A stretch of 64,000 nt of DNA from Ailurus styani (taxonomy: Eukaryota > Chordata > Mammalia > Carnivora > Ailuridae). A model generated the notes under the pieces. It saw only the letters and a list, made by a program, of their open reading frames with translations, searched no databases and was not told the origin of the DNA. The stretch spans positions 63,052 through 127,051 of the forward strand of contig LNAC01001214.1 of assembly GCA_002007465.1 (NCBI GenBank). Direction: 5' to 3'. Both the position numbers and the translations under genes were made by a program. Below, piece after piece: positions 22,093 to 35,310 of the stretch; the stretch's first letter is position 1, and each line of letters begins with the position of its first letter.

Positions 22093-23031
22093 TCACCAGT
22101 CATAAGCAAAAAAACTGCTGGCCAAATTCAGATTTTCTGCCCTGCTCTATTGACTCTGTGTAGCTCCATTTCTCCATGCTTCCAAGCTTGATTTAAAAAT
22201 AGCATTCTGATGCTCCCCTTGGCAATCCTCTGCTTTATAGGCTCCATGTGGTCTCAGTCTAGGTCCCAAAGTTAATATCCTCCCACCTGGCTGGAGAATA
22301 TTGCCCTGAGAGGCACTTTGATCTGGACACCATCAGGTGTGCTCCATGGGACTGGTGGGTGCTTTGCTGAGGGCTCCTGCCCTGCTTCACTGTGGGAGGG
22401 CCTTCTCCGCCAGGCAGCAGGCTGGTGGCTTCTGGCATGATGTCTTTCACTGAAATGAGCTGTCCCATCATCTGTCTGCCTGCAAATTTCCCATCTCTGA
22501 GCCCAGGGAGAAACCAGCAGAGAGTCAAATAGAACCAAGAGGCAAGAAAACCACAAGGCAGGTGGGTTGTCCCTGTGGCCACATCTGTGATCATTACCTT
22601 AAAAGGCAGGACGACAAAAGGATGTGGGAAGGAGAACTCGAGGATACTCGGGCTGGAAAGGGGGATGGGACAAGAGGAGATTGAGTATGGGGTCGGGGAA
22701 ACAGGAAAGAGACCTCTGAGGGCACAGCAACAGCAGTGGGAATATACCAGTACCTGGGCTCTCTTTCCTATCTAGGAGGTTTTCCTGCCTCCCTGCACCT
22801 ACACCCCAGTGGGAGAGCAGGAAGGATGGAGGACAGGAAGACCTGACCAAGGAAGTAGATGTAGGGGGCGGCAGCAGTCCAGGTGAAGGGCTACCATCGA
22901 AGATGGGGAAAGGCAACAGCCAGCCATGCTGTCTTTAGCAGATCTCCATGTGCCGAGGTGCCCACCCTCCCTGTGGCAATGTATCAATACGTGCTGAGCC
23001 TACTACAGAGAAGCTTCCCAGCAGGTGTCCC

Positions 23032-24411
23032 TCAACTAGGACACAAAGAGTCTGGCTTTTCCTGTTCTGCCTGCCCAGCAAGGATGAGTGCAGCTCCTGC
23101 GGTGGCTTGGGCGGCTGCGGTGGTGGCTCGAGCGCGTGTGTGGGCCCGCTGGTGCTGGGAGAGCGAGCGGCTGTGGCTGAAGCATTTGCCGCACTCAGCG
23201 CATTGCGCCGGCCGCTCACCCAGGTGGGTCTTGCGGTGCAGCGCCAGCTTGGAGCCTACGCTGAAGGCCTTGCCGCACTCGGGGCACTTGTGGGGCTTGT
23301 GGCCGGCGTGGTTGCGCCGGTGCACGTTGAGGTTGGAGACGCATGTGAAGCGTTTGCCACACAACTCACAGTGGTAGGGCTTCTCGCCCGTGTGTGTGCG
23401 CCGGTGCTTGGTGAGGTCAGAGCGGTCGCTGAAGCGGCGGCCGCACTCGGCACACGGAAAGGGCCTCTCACCTGTGTGTATGCGCTGGTGCACCACCAGG
23501 TCGGAGCGCTGCCCGAAGCCCTTGCCACACGTGGCGCATGCGTGCGGCCGCTCTCCCTGATGGCTGCGCCTGTGGCGCAACAGGGTGGAACTTTCGCTGA
23601 AGCGGCGCCCGCAGTCCCCACACGCGTAAGGCTTCTCACCTGTGTGCGTTCGCTGATGGCGCACCAGCGTGGCGCTTTCCAAGAAGCCCTTCCCACACTC
23701 GGGGCACTTGAAAGGCTTCTCACCCGAGTGCGTCTGCAGGTGTCGTGTTAGCGTGGAGCTCTTGCCAAAGCTCTTCCCGCACACGCTGCACTGGTGTGTA
23801 CCTGGCACGTGCGGTTGAGGAGCTGCGGCGTCACCAGGGCTCCGGGCCGCGTGGACGCGCGCGTGACTCCGCAGCCCTGCGGAGCTGCGGAAGGCCCGTG
23901 GGCACTGTGCACAGCGGTGGAGCGGGTCGAGAGGCGCGATGGGTGTCCCCCATGGGTGTGCCCGCGCCTGGTGGAAGCGGAGCGCACTCTGACGGAAGGT
24001 ACAGGCGCACAGGGGACAGCGGCAGGGCCGCTCGGGGGGGTGCCTGCGGCGCCGGTGCAGCAGCAGAGCTGAGAGGTGTGGAAAGCTGCGGCCGCAAGCG
24101 CGGCAGGGGCAGGAGCGGCCGCGCTGTCTGTGTGTGCTCTGGTGCAGGTCAAGGCGGCCACTATGACGGAAGCTCTGGCCGCACTCATTGCAGATGTAGA
24201 GCGTCTGGCCAGCATGGGCACGTCGGTGCGCGCGGAGGTCTGCGGCCAGTGTGTAGCGCTCACCGCAGTCGAGGCAGCGGTAGCGGCTGTCGCCACCATG
24301 GGCACGCTCATGGCGCAGCAGCACTGAACTGTAGCGGAAGCTCTTGCCACACTCACTGCACACGTAAGGCCTTCCTGCCGCTGCAGCCGCTGCCTCTGAT
24401 GCCGCGAACAT
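23032..24411 (-). CDS. ZNF672: ZNF672, 14-finger C2H2 zinc-finger protein
   Basis: One uninterrupted coding exon gives 459 residues, close to the human protein (about 452), starting MFAASEAAA and ending after QEKPDSLCPS. Fourteen C2H2 units are arranged almost end to end from about residue 17 to 428. Fingers 7-14 are joined by TGEKP-type linkers (SGEKPF, TGEKPY, QGERPH, TGERPF), whereas the first six have irregular linkers and an unusual long spacer near residues 185-205. There is no KRAB or SCAN domain. High GC and strong third-position bias make long false frames on the other strand. It is expected to be a nuclear DNA-binding protein; its targets are not known to me. At least one upstream noncoding exon is expected, because acceptor-like CAG sequences precede the ATG and a CpG island lies 5 kb upstream. 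Confidence 0.97.
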   Translation of the reverse strand: MFAASEAAAAAAGRPYVCSECGKSFRYSSVLLRHERAHGGDSRYRCLDCGERYTLAADLRAHRRAHAGQTLYICNECGQSFRHSGRLDLHQSTHRQRGRSCPCRACGRSFPHLSALLLHRRRRHPPERPCRCPLCACTFRQSALRFHQARAHPWGTPIAPLDPLHRCAQCPRAFRSSAGLRSHARVHAARSPGDAAAPQPHVPGTHQCSVCGKSFGKSSTLTRHLQTHSGEKPFKCPECGKGFLESATLVRHQRTHTGEKPYACGDCGRRFSESSTLLRHRRSHQGERPHACATCGKGFGQRSDLVVHQRIHTGERPFPCAECGRRFSDRSDLTKHRRTHTGEKPYHCELCGKRFTCVSNLNVHRRNHAGHKPHKCPECGKAFSVGSKLALHRKTHLGERPAQCAECGKCFSHSRSLSQHQRAHTRARATTAAAQATAGAALILAGQAEQEKPDSLCPS

Positions 24412-24439
24412 GGTGAGGGCTAGGCTGGGGTGCCCTTGG

Positions 24440-26870
24440 GATGCAGGCTGGGGGCCAGGCTGGCAGGGAAGTGTGCCACTCCCACGCTGGGGTCCACCGC
24501 CTCAAAATGCGTGTTATTTTCAGTGTTCTGAAGGCCTACAAAGGGAGTAGCAGAGGGAAGGCGGGGAGGCCTGGAAAACTGGCCTGCAGATGCCAGGTTC
24601 CTTCTTTTGTGGGCAGGTGCTGCAGCTTTTTCTAGGGTGGGCTGCAGCCGGGTTCACCCTTCACCCTGAGCCCTACAGGGAAAAAGTCACTGTAAGCCAC
24701 AGTAACAGCTGCAACAGCTACACCTCGGGGAATGGAGGGGCAAGCACAGAGCCCCTACTTCTTGTAACTTCCGCAGCTAGGCCATCTCCTGTATTCCACT
24801 CTCTAAAAGAAGGCAGAGCCATAGGACTCCTAGAAATATGGGGGGGGGGGGTCCTCATGCCATCAGGAAGGATTCAGAGAGGAAATTTGCTTCCAAATTC
24901 TGCTTGGCAGGGAATGAGGAGTACCTAGCAGCCTGTTTTCTGTCCTTAAATCAGAGGTCTTGGCCTGGAGATGCACTAGGAAACACCAGGGAGGGACAGG
25001 CAATGACAGGGCCCCGTGCCTCAACTACATCAACACCTTCCTCTGAGATCCTGGTTTCCTAAGTCACCAATGTGAACCCAGCCAGATCTGGGCTGGAATG
25101 ACAAGGAGGGCAGTGAGATGAAGCATAAACCTGTACAGAAGCAGCAGTTTGGGCAAAAGTTTCAGAAAGGGCTGGGGTCTAGGCAAGGGATGGTTATCTG
25201 AGAGACCGCAAAGTATTGCACCTTGGCTTTGGATAGTACCAGACAATCACTCCACACCAGTACACAGCCTCAAAGTTCCCTGGCCTAGCCTTCAGAAAGT
25301 AATTCAGGATCCAGGAAAAGGGCAAAAAGGAACATGAATAATCCACAAAGAATAATGTTGAAAATTAGTGGTATTATCCTAGAAGTGCTTTTCACATCTT
25401 CAGGAAACCTGTGGAGAAGGAAGAAGCATTCCTTCCTAATTCTCAGGTCATCCAAGTTGTTTGCAAACATTCTGCAAACTTTTCTCATTGTCCTAGCTCC
25501 AGGGATCTAAGAACCCAAAGTAGCAGAGAAGACCCTTTATGGGGTTGGGATCTGATCTGCTATCCTCTTTCTCTCAAATGTTATCCCTGAGTCCTTTTGA
25601 CAAGTTGGTCCCAGTGGCTGTCTGGGAGCAGGATCCGCCTTTCTGTATACAACCTCCTGTGGGCCTCATCACTGACTACTCTCCTCTAGGCTTATAGATT
25701 GGTCCCAGCTAAATTCAGTGGAGATCAGGTATAGTTGCTATGAGTTATAGGCTGTGTCACTCAACAGGTCAGGGAGAGGAAGCAAACAAAATGGTCAGCA
25801 GTCATTTTCTTATTGGCAGATGGAAACATCATAAATACCCAGAGCTGTGATTAAAACACCCCAAAAATGGGATCCACTGAAAAAAAGCCTTGTAAGCCAC
25901 AAACCTTCAGGGGTGGGCTCTGGAGTTTCTGCTCCCCTCCACATTGGGCAGGAGTGGCCAATATATGATGTTCTCTTCTCATGCCTTTGGAGCAGGATGT
26001 TCTGTACCCTGCAGGGATGAAGTAAGAGGTACAACATGAATTTACATTGAGCAAAGGGGACAGAGGCAGGGAAAGAAAGAAGAGGGGAGTGTTTTTTTGG
26101 AGGAGGGTCTTGTTTTAATGGGGATTTTCAAATATAAAAAACTAAATAATAATGTCATGAATCACTCCCTCACCTTCAGCATCTATCTACATTTTGCTAT
26201 TCTGTTCATCTATCACACTCCTCTCCTACACACTTTCTCTCTCTTTTTTTTTTGATCTGAGGTATTTTAAATCCCAGACATCTTATTCACAGAGAATGAG
26301 TTTAAGTAAAAACTGCAAGCAGGGACAGGAGCCCCTTTGCAGATCTGCAAGCAGTCTTTAGAGAGAATCTCTCAGTTCTTCCAGAGGGAACTGTCAGCCC
26401 AGATACTTGGGCTGTCTATTCTGGGTTGTCAGTTCAAAAGAATGTCTGCCCTCACGTGAATAAAACCTTCCCTCAGGACTCAGTGTTTGATCCAAATGCC
26501 AAAGAGAGCAATGCACATGCTGGAGAGTTCCACCTCACTCGAGGGACTCCAGGCAGGGATCATGGCACCTCTCAGGCCAAGTTTCTGGGAACCCACCCTC
26601 TGCATCCCAGGGCACAGGCCCAAGGAAGTTAAGACAAATGCATAAACACGAACATGCATACATAAATGGCATATAAACAAAGATATAAATTCCCCCCCGT
26701 CACAGAGATGCTGAGACAGACCCTGATCTAGGGTCAGGTTTGGTAACTGAGTGCCAGTGTACACCCCTCAAGTCTTTCTTCTGTACCTCACCCCATGCTG
26801 GAGTTTGCCCTGGAAGCAAAGGGGTCTATTCCTGGGAGGAAGTCTGAAAGAAAAAAAAAAAAGTTACTGT
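24440..26870. other. ZNF672: ZNF672 5' intron region, no gene recognised
   Basis: Probably the intron between the noncoding first exon(s) and the coding exon of ZNF672. A G-run lies at 24840-24850. No conserved frame or named repeat is evident. Confidence 0.45.
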
Positions 26871-26871
26871 A

Positions 26872-26872
<1 letters not shown>

Positions 26873-26936
<64 letters not shown>

Positions 26937-26937
26937 N
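26873..26937. repeat. 64-base poly(A) run ending in an N
   Basis: A pure A run (26873-26936) followed by a single N at 26937, preceded by a 12-A run at 26851-26862. No SINE or L1 body adjoins it. Confidence 0.97.
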
Positions 26938-29279
26938 TACTAACCACTTTCCCAATTGAGAGCTTTCAAGTTGTTATACTACCAAATTCATTTTAAGTAA
27001 AAAAGTAAGTATAGGAGGGCTTGGAAAGTGGGAAGGAGATAATTATGTGTGAGTTGGTGGAAAGTGCTATCGTCCAATACTTAAAAGTATTTTAGTACTT
27101 TTCAAGCATTTACATTGAATATTTGTAAGTACAAATATTTACAAATACTATATATGTAACTAAAAACAGATACTAAGTAAAATAAGCCAATGAAAAAATT
27201 AACATTCACAACTGATTAAAAATAAACTGAGTTTCATATATCACTTTATTTTGTTTCTTAATAGATATTGCAGGTGTTTCATACCACATCTAACCATATC
27301 TAACATATTACAGATCAAGAGTATGGTAATTAACCAGCATTTAGTACATTAACTAACAATCTACTATGAGAGCAGCTTAGTTCTTTTTCTTCTGAGTTGT
27401 GTCCTTCAGTTAGTACAAAGATTTTCTTCCCTGGCTGTCTGTTCTGCCAGGCCAGTATTTCTGGGGCAGGATGAAGAGACAAGTGATCATCTTGCAATTC
27501 CTCCATCTTGAAGCCAGAGCTGGGTAAAGCTGGTGCAGGAGTGGGGCTTAGGGCTATCCCAGATGTGCTGTGCACTACAATAGCCATGAGCCATATGGGA
27601 CTGAGTGCTTGAAATGTGGCTGGTCCAAACTGAGATATGCTGTAAGGGTCAAATACACTTCTAATTTCTAAGACTTAGTATGAAATAAGAATGCAAACTA
27701 TCTCATTCATAATGTTTAATGTTGATTATATGTTGAAATGATACTATTTTGGATATGCTGGGCTAAATGAAATGTATTATTAAAATTGATTGCCTACTTT
27801 GGGGCCTTTCCATTTATAGTTCTACCTATAACATCCCTTCATCTCTTCATTCAGGGCTCTGCTCCAATAACCCCTCCTCGGAGAAGCTCTGCTAAGCACC
27901 TTCACGCCCCACAGCCCCATCCCTTTACTTAGCTTTATTCTGAATAATCATGTATTCTATTATTTATTATTCTGATCCATTATTTATAAATCATAAATAA
28001 TCATTTATTCTGAATAATGAAAGTAACAGGAAATAGTCCCATCCATTCTAGGAAGGTTTCAGCCCCTTTTCTAGGTAAAGATGGAGTGTGGAATCTCGAG
28101 CACCAGAACAGCTACTCCTGACCTAACAGAAACAAGGTCCAGTACTTCAAAAGAAGTTGCCCGTTTCAGCTTCAGATCCAGTCTGACATGTTTAAAGAAC
28201 TGTTAGAAATAGGAATGACAGCTGCTTTCCATCCCAAGTGCCAAGCCTGATCATGATCCAAGTACACTCTTTTGGAAGCTTTGCCTTCACAAAGATTTTC
28301 CTGTGAACTGCAAAGTGTGGGGGAAGATCGTGATGTTGGCTGGGAGAGAACACACATAGTAGGATAGTCTATTCTCTATGTTCCTTTGACAAAGGCAAAA
28401 CTGCAATCTAAAGGTGGCAGAGCATCCCAGAACTGGGATGTGGGAAGGGATGATACATGGTGTTTTGCAACTTCCCTGGGCCTAGCAAAAGTTGGGCACA
28501 CAGAGGGCACCCAATGCTTTTTAAAAATGATGTGTTAATCTGGAATACAATTCTTTCAAATGTTAGGTTACTAGGGGAGGAGGCCTCTCTCCAGTCAGCT
28601 TACCCTCCATAGAGCCCTATCTACTGCACATACAGCAAATACTCTGCTTTGGATACTGAAATGAAACTGTAACATGCGTATGGGAACCACAGAGGCAAGT
28701 GTCCAAAGTCTGCTTCTTCCATTATTAGCTGTGTGACCTTGGACAGGGGACGTCAGGTGTCTGACACTCCTGTCTGGGAAAACTCAGTAAAGGAAGCTAT
28801 TATAACGTTTCATATGGAAAGAAGGTTAAAATGTGTGTAAGTCTGAGAACTGTGGTTGCTGAGTTTTTAAGGTTTCAGGACAGTTTCTCTGAAGAGTGAT
28901 CCTGAATCCGGGGTCTGACTCCTACCTCTACCTCAAGGATCCTAAACGTTCTGAAAGTTTTTAAAGTCCTTCCCAGACCCCCCAAAGAACACTTCTTCAC
29001 ATGGTTAGAGCAGCGTGGGCATTTTGTAGCCCCACGCCACACCCCGGGAGCTTTCAGAGGAATCAGGGAGGCTGGTTACTTAGTTTAAGGCTTGTTACTG
29101 GTACTGAATGGGAAAGTGCGCACAACTATTCACCGAAAGAGGAAAGCGACACCTGAGTAGGTCGCAGCGCAGCCAATCCGGGGGGCCTCAGTCAACTTTC
29201 GCCACGAGTTGCTAGGCAGATTCTCCATGGGCGAAACTTCCCACCCGCAATCCTACCCCAGCTCCTCGCCCTTGGCGCC
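26938..29279. other. ZNF672 5' intron region with MER5A- and L2-like remnants
   Basis: 27565-27720 resembles the MER5A DNA transposon ('atagccatgagccatatgggac', 'gcttgaaatgtggct'). 27800-27960 resembles L2. The remainder shows nothing I can name. Confidence 0.5.
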
Positions 29280-29870
29280 AGCCCACCAAAAACCAAGTGA
29301 AGAGTAGGGGGCGATTAACGCCGACGGAGCCTGGTGGCTGACACTGCCCTTTTAATCCGTCTTAGCCTGGCGATGTCTGAGTCGTGGGGCCGCCGGCCCC
29401 GAAGGTCACCAGAGGAAGACCGGGGAGGACAAGCAGAGGGTAAGGCCTGGGAGCAGGCCGCCCGGCGGCCGCGAGCGTGAACTGACCAATCGCTCGTCCC
29501 GCCGTGCCACCACGTCATTCGTTGCCGGGGCGGCGCTCCAGACAGCCGCAGACGCCAGCCGCCGGGAGCGGAGGGGAGAAGACGGGCTGTAGTTGGAGAT
29601 AGCTGCCCCGCGCCAACCCTACCCTCCCAGCCCCTCAGTCCCCTCACCGGTCGCCGACTGGCTCCTTGTACACCATGCGGTTCCCACTCACCTGGCTCGC
29701 CGACCCCCGCCTCCCGGACTTCGGGACTAGGGCGTTGAAGGGAGGAAGGGGCTGGCGGAGCGCGCGGCCGGCGAGTGGGGGGAGCTGGGAGGCGCCTCAG
29801 GATAGGGAGTCACGTTCCAGCCCCGCTTTCCCCGGCTGGCCAGTGGTGGGCCTCATGTGGGTCGCGTCAC
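29280..29870 (-). promoter_or_regulatory. ZNF672: ZNF672 CpG-island promoter and candidate first exon
   Basis: CpG-rich stretch 5 kb upstream of the ZNF672 coding exon, with a canonical minus-strand donor CAG|GTGAGT (junction near 29690) and another (CCG|GTGAGG near 29645). A CCAAT-type ATTGG lies on the minus strand near 29485. Divergent transcription is possible. Assignment to ZNF672 rests on position and strand; exon limits are not certain. Confidence 0.6.
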
Positions 29871-32561
29871 CGGTTGCTGGGATGACTAGAAGGCGTAAGA
29901 ACTCTCCCCTGACTGTTTAGCGTTGCCAGCCCTGGCCCAAAACGCGGCAGGCGGGCAGGGCTACCACTGGGAGCCAAATCCCAACTCCCTCTCTGACAAG
30001 GCTCCGCCCTCTTCCCAGGCTTAACCAATCTCTGCCTTCTCCGGGCCTGATCCCGGCCAATCAGAGGAAAGGGCGCTGCGCACCGTCTCCGCTTGCGGTG
30101 GCTAAGTGCTGTGTGCCCAGTCCACGCTTCCCAGCTGCTCGCGCACGCCCATGGGAATGCGGATGGGAGTCCTCGCTACTGCTGCCTCCCGGCTAACGGG
30201 TTCCTGGCGTGGAGCGACGGCGGGACCACCCTCCCAAATCGTCCCAGTAGGAAGTTAGTTACTTTCTATAGTGAGGCCACACTTGATCGTCCCCACAGCT
30301 CTGCTCTGGAGGTTCCCCCAAATTAATGACTCGCCCAGGGGGGCACTGTCAGGGTTGGGATACTCCGGTCTGCTTTCCAGTCTCCCCTGCAAGAGCTGCT
30401 AGGCGGAGCTTCTTGTCCAAATGTTGAGACTTCAGTGTCTTCCACTGAGAGCTGGAAATGCAACGGGGAGCCCAACAGTCCCTTCTTCAAGGCTCATCCA
30501 GAATGAACTCTAAGGATGGCATTCGGGGTCATTCTTCACCTGCTCTAATGTTCCTTTCGAGAACCCTTAGTACTGCTTATCCTACACATCCAGAATTTCT
30601 GTCCCTCTGCTCTGCTTAGGAGCCCCCTAAATCACTGTACATTTAGACCCCCCTCATGACGCACCCCTTGGTTCAGCCTGGAATGCTCTTCTGCTTTTAA
30701 TTCCAACCATTCTTAAAAGTTTAGTCAAATGCCATCTCCATTAACCTATGCTGGAATGCCGCTTTCCACCCTTGGTGATGGGTGTGCATCCATGCTGCAG
30801 TGCAACCCTCTCTACACGTTGGTATAGTCAGATGATGGCAGTCGCCTCTGTAGTTAAAGGACAAGCATTGTCTTGCTCGTAATTGATGCCCTGAAGCAGG
30901 AGCACTGCATGTCACAGGTGCTCAATGAGTGTTTGCTGACTCACATATGACAGTATTGTGTAAGAAGTCCAGGGATGGCAGCAGCAGGCAAGGAAGCAAA
31001 AAACGGACACAGGATGCAGACCTGGGGTGATGAGGGTCTGAACCAGGAAGGGATGGAGGTGAGACAGTAGAAAAGGAAAATGTGCTTGCTGTAAAGTGCC
31101 ATATGCAGGTAAAGTAATGTTATGCAGAAGATGACTAGTTGAGAATAATTCCAAAGCCTTTCAGCCTGAGAAATGGATTACTTAGGACACTTCTGGACTC
31201 ATTGTTCAGCATTGTGACACAGTTGGCCAGTTCTGGAGGAGTGACTAGGATAGTGATAAATACATTACATAATTGAAGGGGCTGGGGATATTTAACCTGC
31301 AAAAGAGAAACATGTTCATGACTGTACAAAAAATTTGACAAACTGTCATATGAAAGAGGTCTGGATTAGACAACTTTCTTTTGTGTAGCTATGGAGGAAA
31401 GAACTCAATGGAGAGAAAATGCAGGGGGGTGGATTTTTGTTTCCTGTGGGAGTCATTACAGAGGGGGGATAATAACCAGAACAGGAATAGTGAGTTTAGT
31501 GAAAGAAAGAAGGTCAAGAAATAGTGTGCATATTAGGCAACTTGAAAATATATGACCCAGATGGTTACCTTTCAATACAAAATTTGTTGTCCTTTCAGGC
31601 CACAAGAAGCATAAGACTCCGTTTGTATTTACTATCATTTACCATATACTTTAGAATTATATACATATCTTATCTCCCCTACTAAACTGTAAGCTTGAGG
31701 GCATTCTTACTGAGTGCACTTTTCTGAATGCTTGCTTACATTCAAGGAAGCGAGTTTAGTATTAGAGACAAAACAGAAATTGAGTCTCTTGAGGAGTGCT
31801 GTGGGAAGACAGACCTCCACGATCTATGCCTTCCCATTATATGTCAAGTGTAAAGTGGTATAAAGCTAGAACAGGAAGAACAGGATAATTCTGCTATAGG
31901 TGAACAACAAAGTTCATAGATTTAACACGTAGCCAAAATTTTGTATCAGGATGACGGTGATGATGATTTCCACACTGTGGGAGCTTTCTGCCAATGTGGA
32001 GATGCTGGGATTGGGTTGGGACATAGGGATGGGATAAGCAGGAAAGGAGTTTGCATACTCTTGCTCTAGACTGAGGACAAAATGTTAAGTAGATGGAGAT
32101 CAGAATTCTGTGGAGGATGCTGAGTGGGACAGGGCAGTTCTAGGAAATGGAGGGGTAGAGGTGTTGAGAAAGGAAACTCTAAGTACTTTGGCTTATTCAA
32201 AGAATCCGTCCCTCCCACAAGACTTTATTGAGGGCACACTGAGTTTCACCTGGCTGGGCAATGGGAATACAGAAATGTGCCCATCACATGCCCTTACAGT
32301 ATGGTTAAGAATTTATACCACACTCAAGAGTTCGGGCTTCTCTCATTGGGCAGGGGAGGAGCCACCGTGCATCAGGTTTTGTAAAGACCTGGAAGTTAGA
32401 AGTGAAAAGATGAAGCTATGAGAATGGATGACATTACCCAAAGAGGCTGTAAGTGGATAAGACTGAGGATAGAACCCTAGAACACTAGTGTCCAAAAGGA
32501 GGCAGCTGTAGAAGCAGTAAAGACTTTGAGAAAAAGGAGTGTCAAGATAGGGTGAGGGTTT
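29871..32561. other. Intergenic between ZNF672 and SH3BP5L promoters
   Basis: Moderately GC-rich to about 30330, then AT-rich. A short L2-like piece may lie near 30600-30740. No gene is recognised. Confidence 0.5.
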
Positions 32562-32751
32562 TTTTTTTTTTTTAAGGTTTATTTATTTGAGAGAGAGAGG
32601 GCACATGTAGAGGGAGAGAGGGACAGAGTCCCATGCACACTCTACCTTGAGCATGGAGCCTGACACGGGGCTCAATCCCAGGTCCTCAAGATCACGACCT
32701 GAACTGAAACCAAGACTTGGACAATTTACCAACTGAGCCACCCAGGCACCC
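32562..32751 (-). mobile_element. Can-SINE (antisense)
   Basis: Oligo-T followed by AAGGTTTATTTATTTGAG and the inverted head 'ctgagccacccaggcacccc'. Imperfect duplication CAAGATAGGGTGAGGGTTT / CAAGACAGTGTGAGGTTTT flanks it (32543-32561, 32752-32770). Confidence 0.9.
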
Positions 32752-32770
32752 CAAGACAGTGTGAGGTTTT

Positions 32771-33500
32771 GGACCCCATGTGAGGAAATGGTAAGTGCCC
32801 AATGCTTTCATTAGTGCAATAATGTCATGGCAATATCAATCCATTAGGTTTGGCCAGAGGGCACTGTTAGTGATTTAAGAAGAAACAGACAGAAAGGGGA
32901 GTAAAAGTACTGACTATTCATTGTGGGCATGTGGCACATAGTACATGCTTTACATTGCAGTTGAGAGGAAAATGAAAGGTAAGTAAGCAGAGTGAAGGGT
33001 ATAGACCACTATTTCAATCCATTATTTGAAACATGAGCCAAATCAAATAAAATTTAGAAGGCTTGTTGTTACAGTGATATAAAGACAGAACAGTTTCAAT
33101 TTCATTTAGCTCCTGTATTACTAAATACAATGTTTCTATTCTTCAAGTATTCCAATTTCAGCCCCATTTACAATAAAAACATGATAGCTTCTCTTGCTTC
33201 CCAGATAACTCCACAGATGTCAACTGACAGTTTTCCAATAGTAGAAAGAACCAAGTACAGAAAAGTGAAATCTAACAATCTAGAATAAGAACAGGAAAGA
33301 ATAGGCAACTTAATAAAATTCTGAATTGCAAATTTTATTTTTTAAGCAATGAGAATTTTTATTTTTTATTAATTTCAAGTTGCAAACATATTGTAAAGCC
33401 AAATCAAAATGGTTTTCAGGAAATAAGAGAAAAACTTACAAACTGGACCAATAATATACATATTAATTTTAATGATGTGACACAGAAGGTTAAAGTTCTT
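32771..33500. other. Intergenic, no feature recognised
   Basis: AT-rich sequence without recognisable gene or repeat. Confidence 0.45.
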
Positions 33501-33911
33501 TTAAATATAGTTTTCAAATTTTTATTTAAATTCCAGTTAACATATAGTATAATATTGATTTCAGGAGAATTTGGGTGACTCATCACTTACATATAATACC
33601 CAGTGCTTGTAATAACAAGTGCCCTCCTTAATACCCAACACCCATTTAGCGCCCCTCGCATTCTTCCATCAACACTCTGTTCTCTATAGTTAAGAGTCTC
33701 TTATGGTTTCTTCCCCCCTCTATTTTTTTTCTCCTTCTCCTATGTTCATCTGTTTTGTTTCTTAAATTCCACATGAGTGAAATCATATGGTATTTGTCTT
33801 TCTCTGACTTGTTTCAGTGAGCATCACACCCTAGTTCCTGTGTCATTGCAAATGGCAAGATTTCATTCTTTCTGATGGCTGAGTAATATTCCGTTGTGTG
33901 CGTGTAAATGT

Positions 33912-33932
33912 ACACACACACACACACACACA
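33912..33932 (+). repeat. (AC)n microsatellite
   Basis: About ten AC units inside the antisense L1. Confidence 0.95.
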
Positions 33933-34643
33933 CCCCACACATCTTCTTTATCCATTCATCAGGTGATGGGCATTTGAACTTTTTCCATATTTTGGCTATT
34001 GTGGATAGTGCTACTATAAACACTGGGGGTGTACGTGCCCTTCGAATTACTACGTTTGTATCCTTTGGGTAAATACCTAGTACGAAATTTGCTGGGTCAT
34101 GGAGTAGCTCTATTTTTAACTTTTTGAGGAACCTCCATACTGTTTTCCAGAGTGGCTGCACCAGTTTGCAGTATAAGAGGGTTCCCGTTTCTCCTATAAG
34201 AGGGTTCCCGTTTCTCCAAGTTCTTGCCAACATCTCATTTCCTGTGTTGTCAAGTTGAGCCATTCTGACAGGTGTGAAATGATATCTCATTGTGGTTTTG
34301 ATTTGTATTTCCCTGATGATGAGTGTTGTTGAGCACCTTTTAATGTGTCTGTTAGCCATCTGTATGTCTTATTTGGAAAAATGTCTATTCTCGTTTTCTG
34401 CTCATTTCTTAATTGGATTATTTGGTTTTGGGGTTTTGAGTTTAAATTCTTTCTAGATTTTGGGTACTAACACTTTATCAGATATATCATTTGCGAATAT
34501 CTTCTCCCATTCAGTAGGCTGACTTTTAGTATTCTTTACTGTTTCCTTCACTGTGCAGAAACTTTTTGTCTTGATGAAATCCCAATAGTCCATTTTTGCT
34601 TTTGTTTTCCTTGCCTCCAGAGACTTGTCTAGTAAGAAATTGC

Positions 34644-34820
34644 AGAGGTGCCTGGGTGGCTCAGTCAAATAAGCGTCTGCTTTCACCTCAGGTCATGATC
34701 CTGTAGTCCTGGGATTAGAGCCTAAAATTGGGCTCCCTGCTCGCAGGAAACCTGCTTCTTGTTCTCTTCCCTGCTTGTGCACAAGCGCTCTCTCTTTCTA
34801 TCTCTCAAATAAAAAAAAAA
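34644..34820 (+). mobile_element. Can-SINE (sense) nested in L1
   Basis: Head 'aggtgcctgggtggctcagtc' and an A-rich tail at 34808-34820. Target motif TAGTAAGAAATTGC lies before it (34630-34643). Confidence 0.9.
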
Positions 34821-34827
34821 TAGTAAG

Positions 34828-35310
34828 TCAATAGCCAAACTATGGAAAGAACCTAGATGTCCATCAACAGATGAATGGATAAAGAAGATGTGGTATATAT
34901 ATATATATACAATGGAATACTATGCAGCTATCAAAAGAAACGAATTCTTGCCATTTGCAATGACGTGGATGGAACTAGAGGGTATTACGCTGAGCAAAAT
35001 AAGTCAATCAGAGAAAGACAATTATCGTATGATCTCTCTGATATGAAGAACTTGAGGGTCAGGGTGGGGTGTTGTGGGAGGTAGGGAGGGAAAAATAATG
35101 AAACAAGATGGGATGGGGAAGGAGACAAACCATAAGAGACTTCTAATCTCACAAAACAAACTGAGGGTTACTGGGGGGGGTGGGAGGTAGGGATAGGGTG
35201 GATGGGTTATGTACTTTGGGGAGGGATTGTGCTTTGGTGAATGCTGTGAAAGGTGTAAGCCTGATGATTCACAGACCTGTACCCCTGGGGCAAATAATAA
35301 TAAAAAAAAA
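34828..35310 (+). mobile_element. 5'-truncated L1 (sense) nested beside the SINE
   Basis: L1 3' end, from the last ORF2 codons ('atagccaaactatgg') to a tail of 'caaataataataaaaaaaaa'. TAGTAAG precedes it (34821-34827) and TAGTAAGAAGTTGC follows (35311-35324). Its 3' sequence is very similar to the inverted copy at 37372-37830. Confidence 0.93.

Noticed and set aside
22948..23751. 267-codon open frame on the + strand opposite ZNF672
   Set aside because: Mirror image of the GC-biased zinc-finger repeats; no recognisable protein and it falls exactly within the conserved ZNF672 exon.
33814..34359. 181-codon minus-strand frame
   Set aside because: L1 ORF2 C-terminal remnant; same for 37638-38084, 7987-8229, 10930-11223 and 61006-61329.
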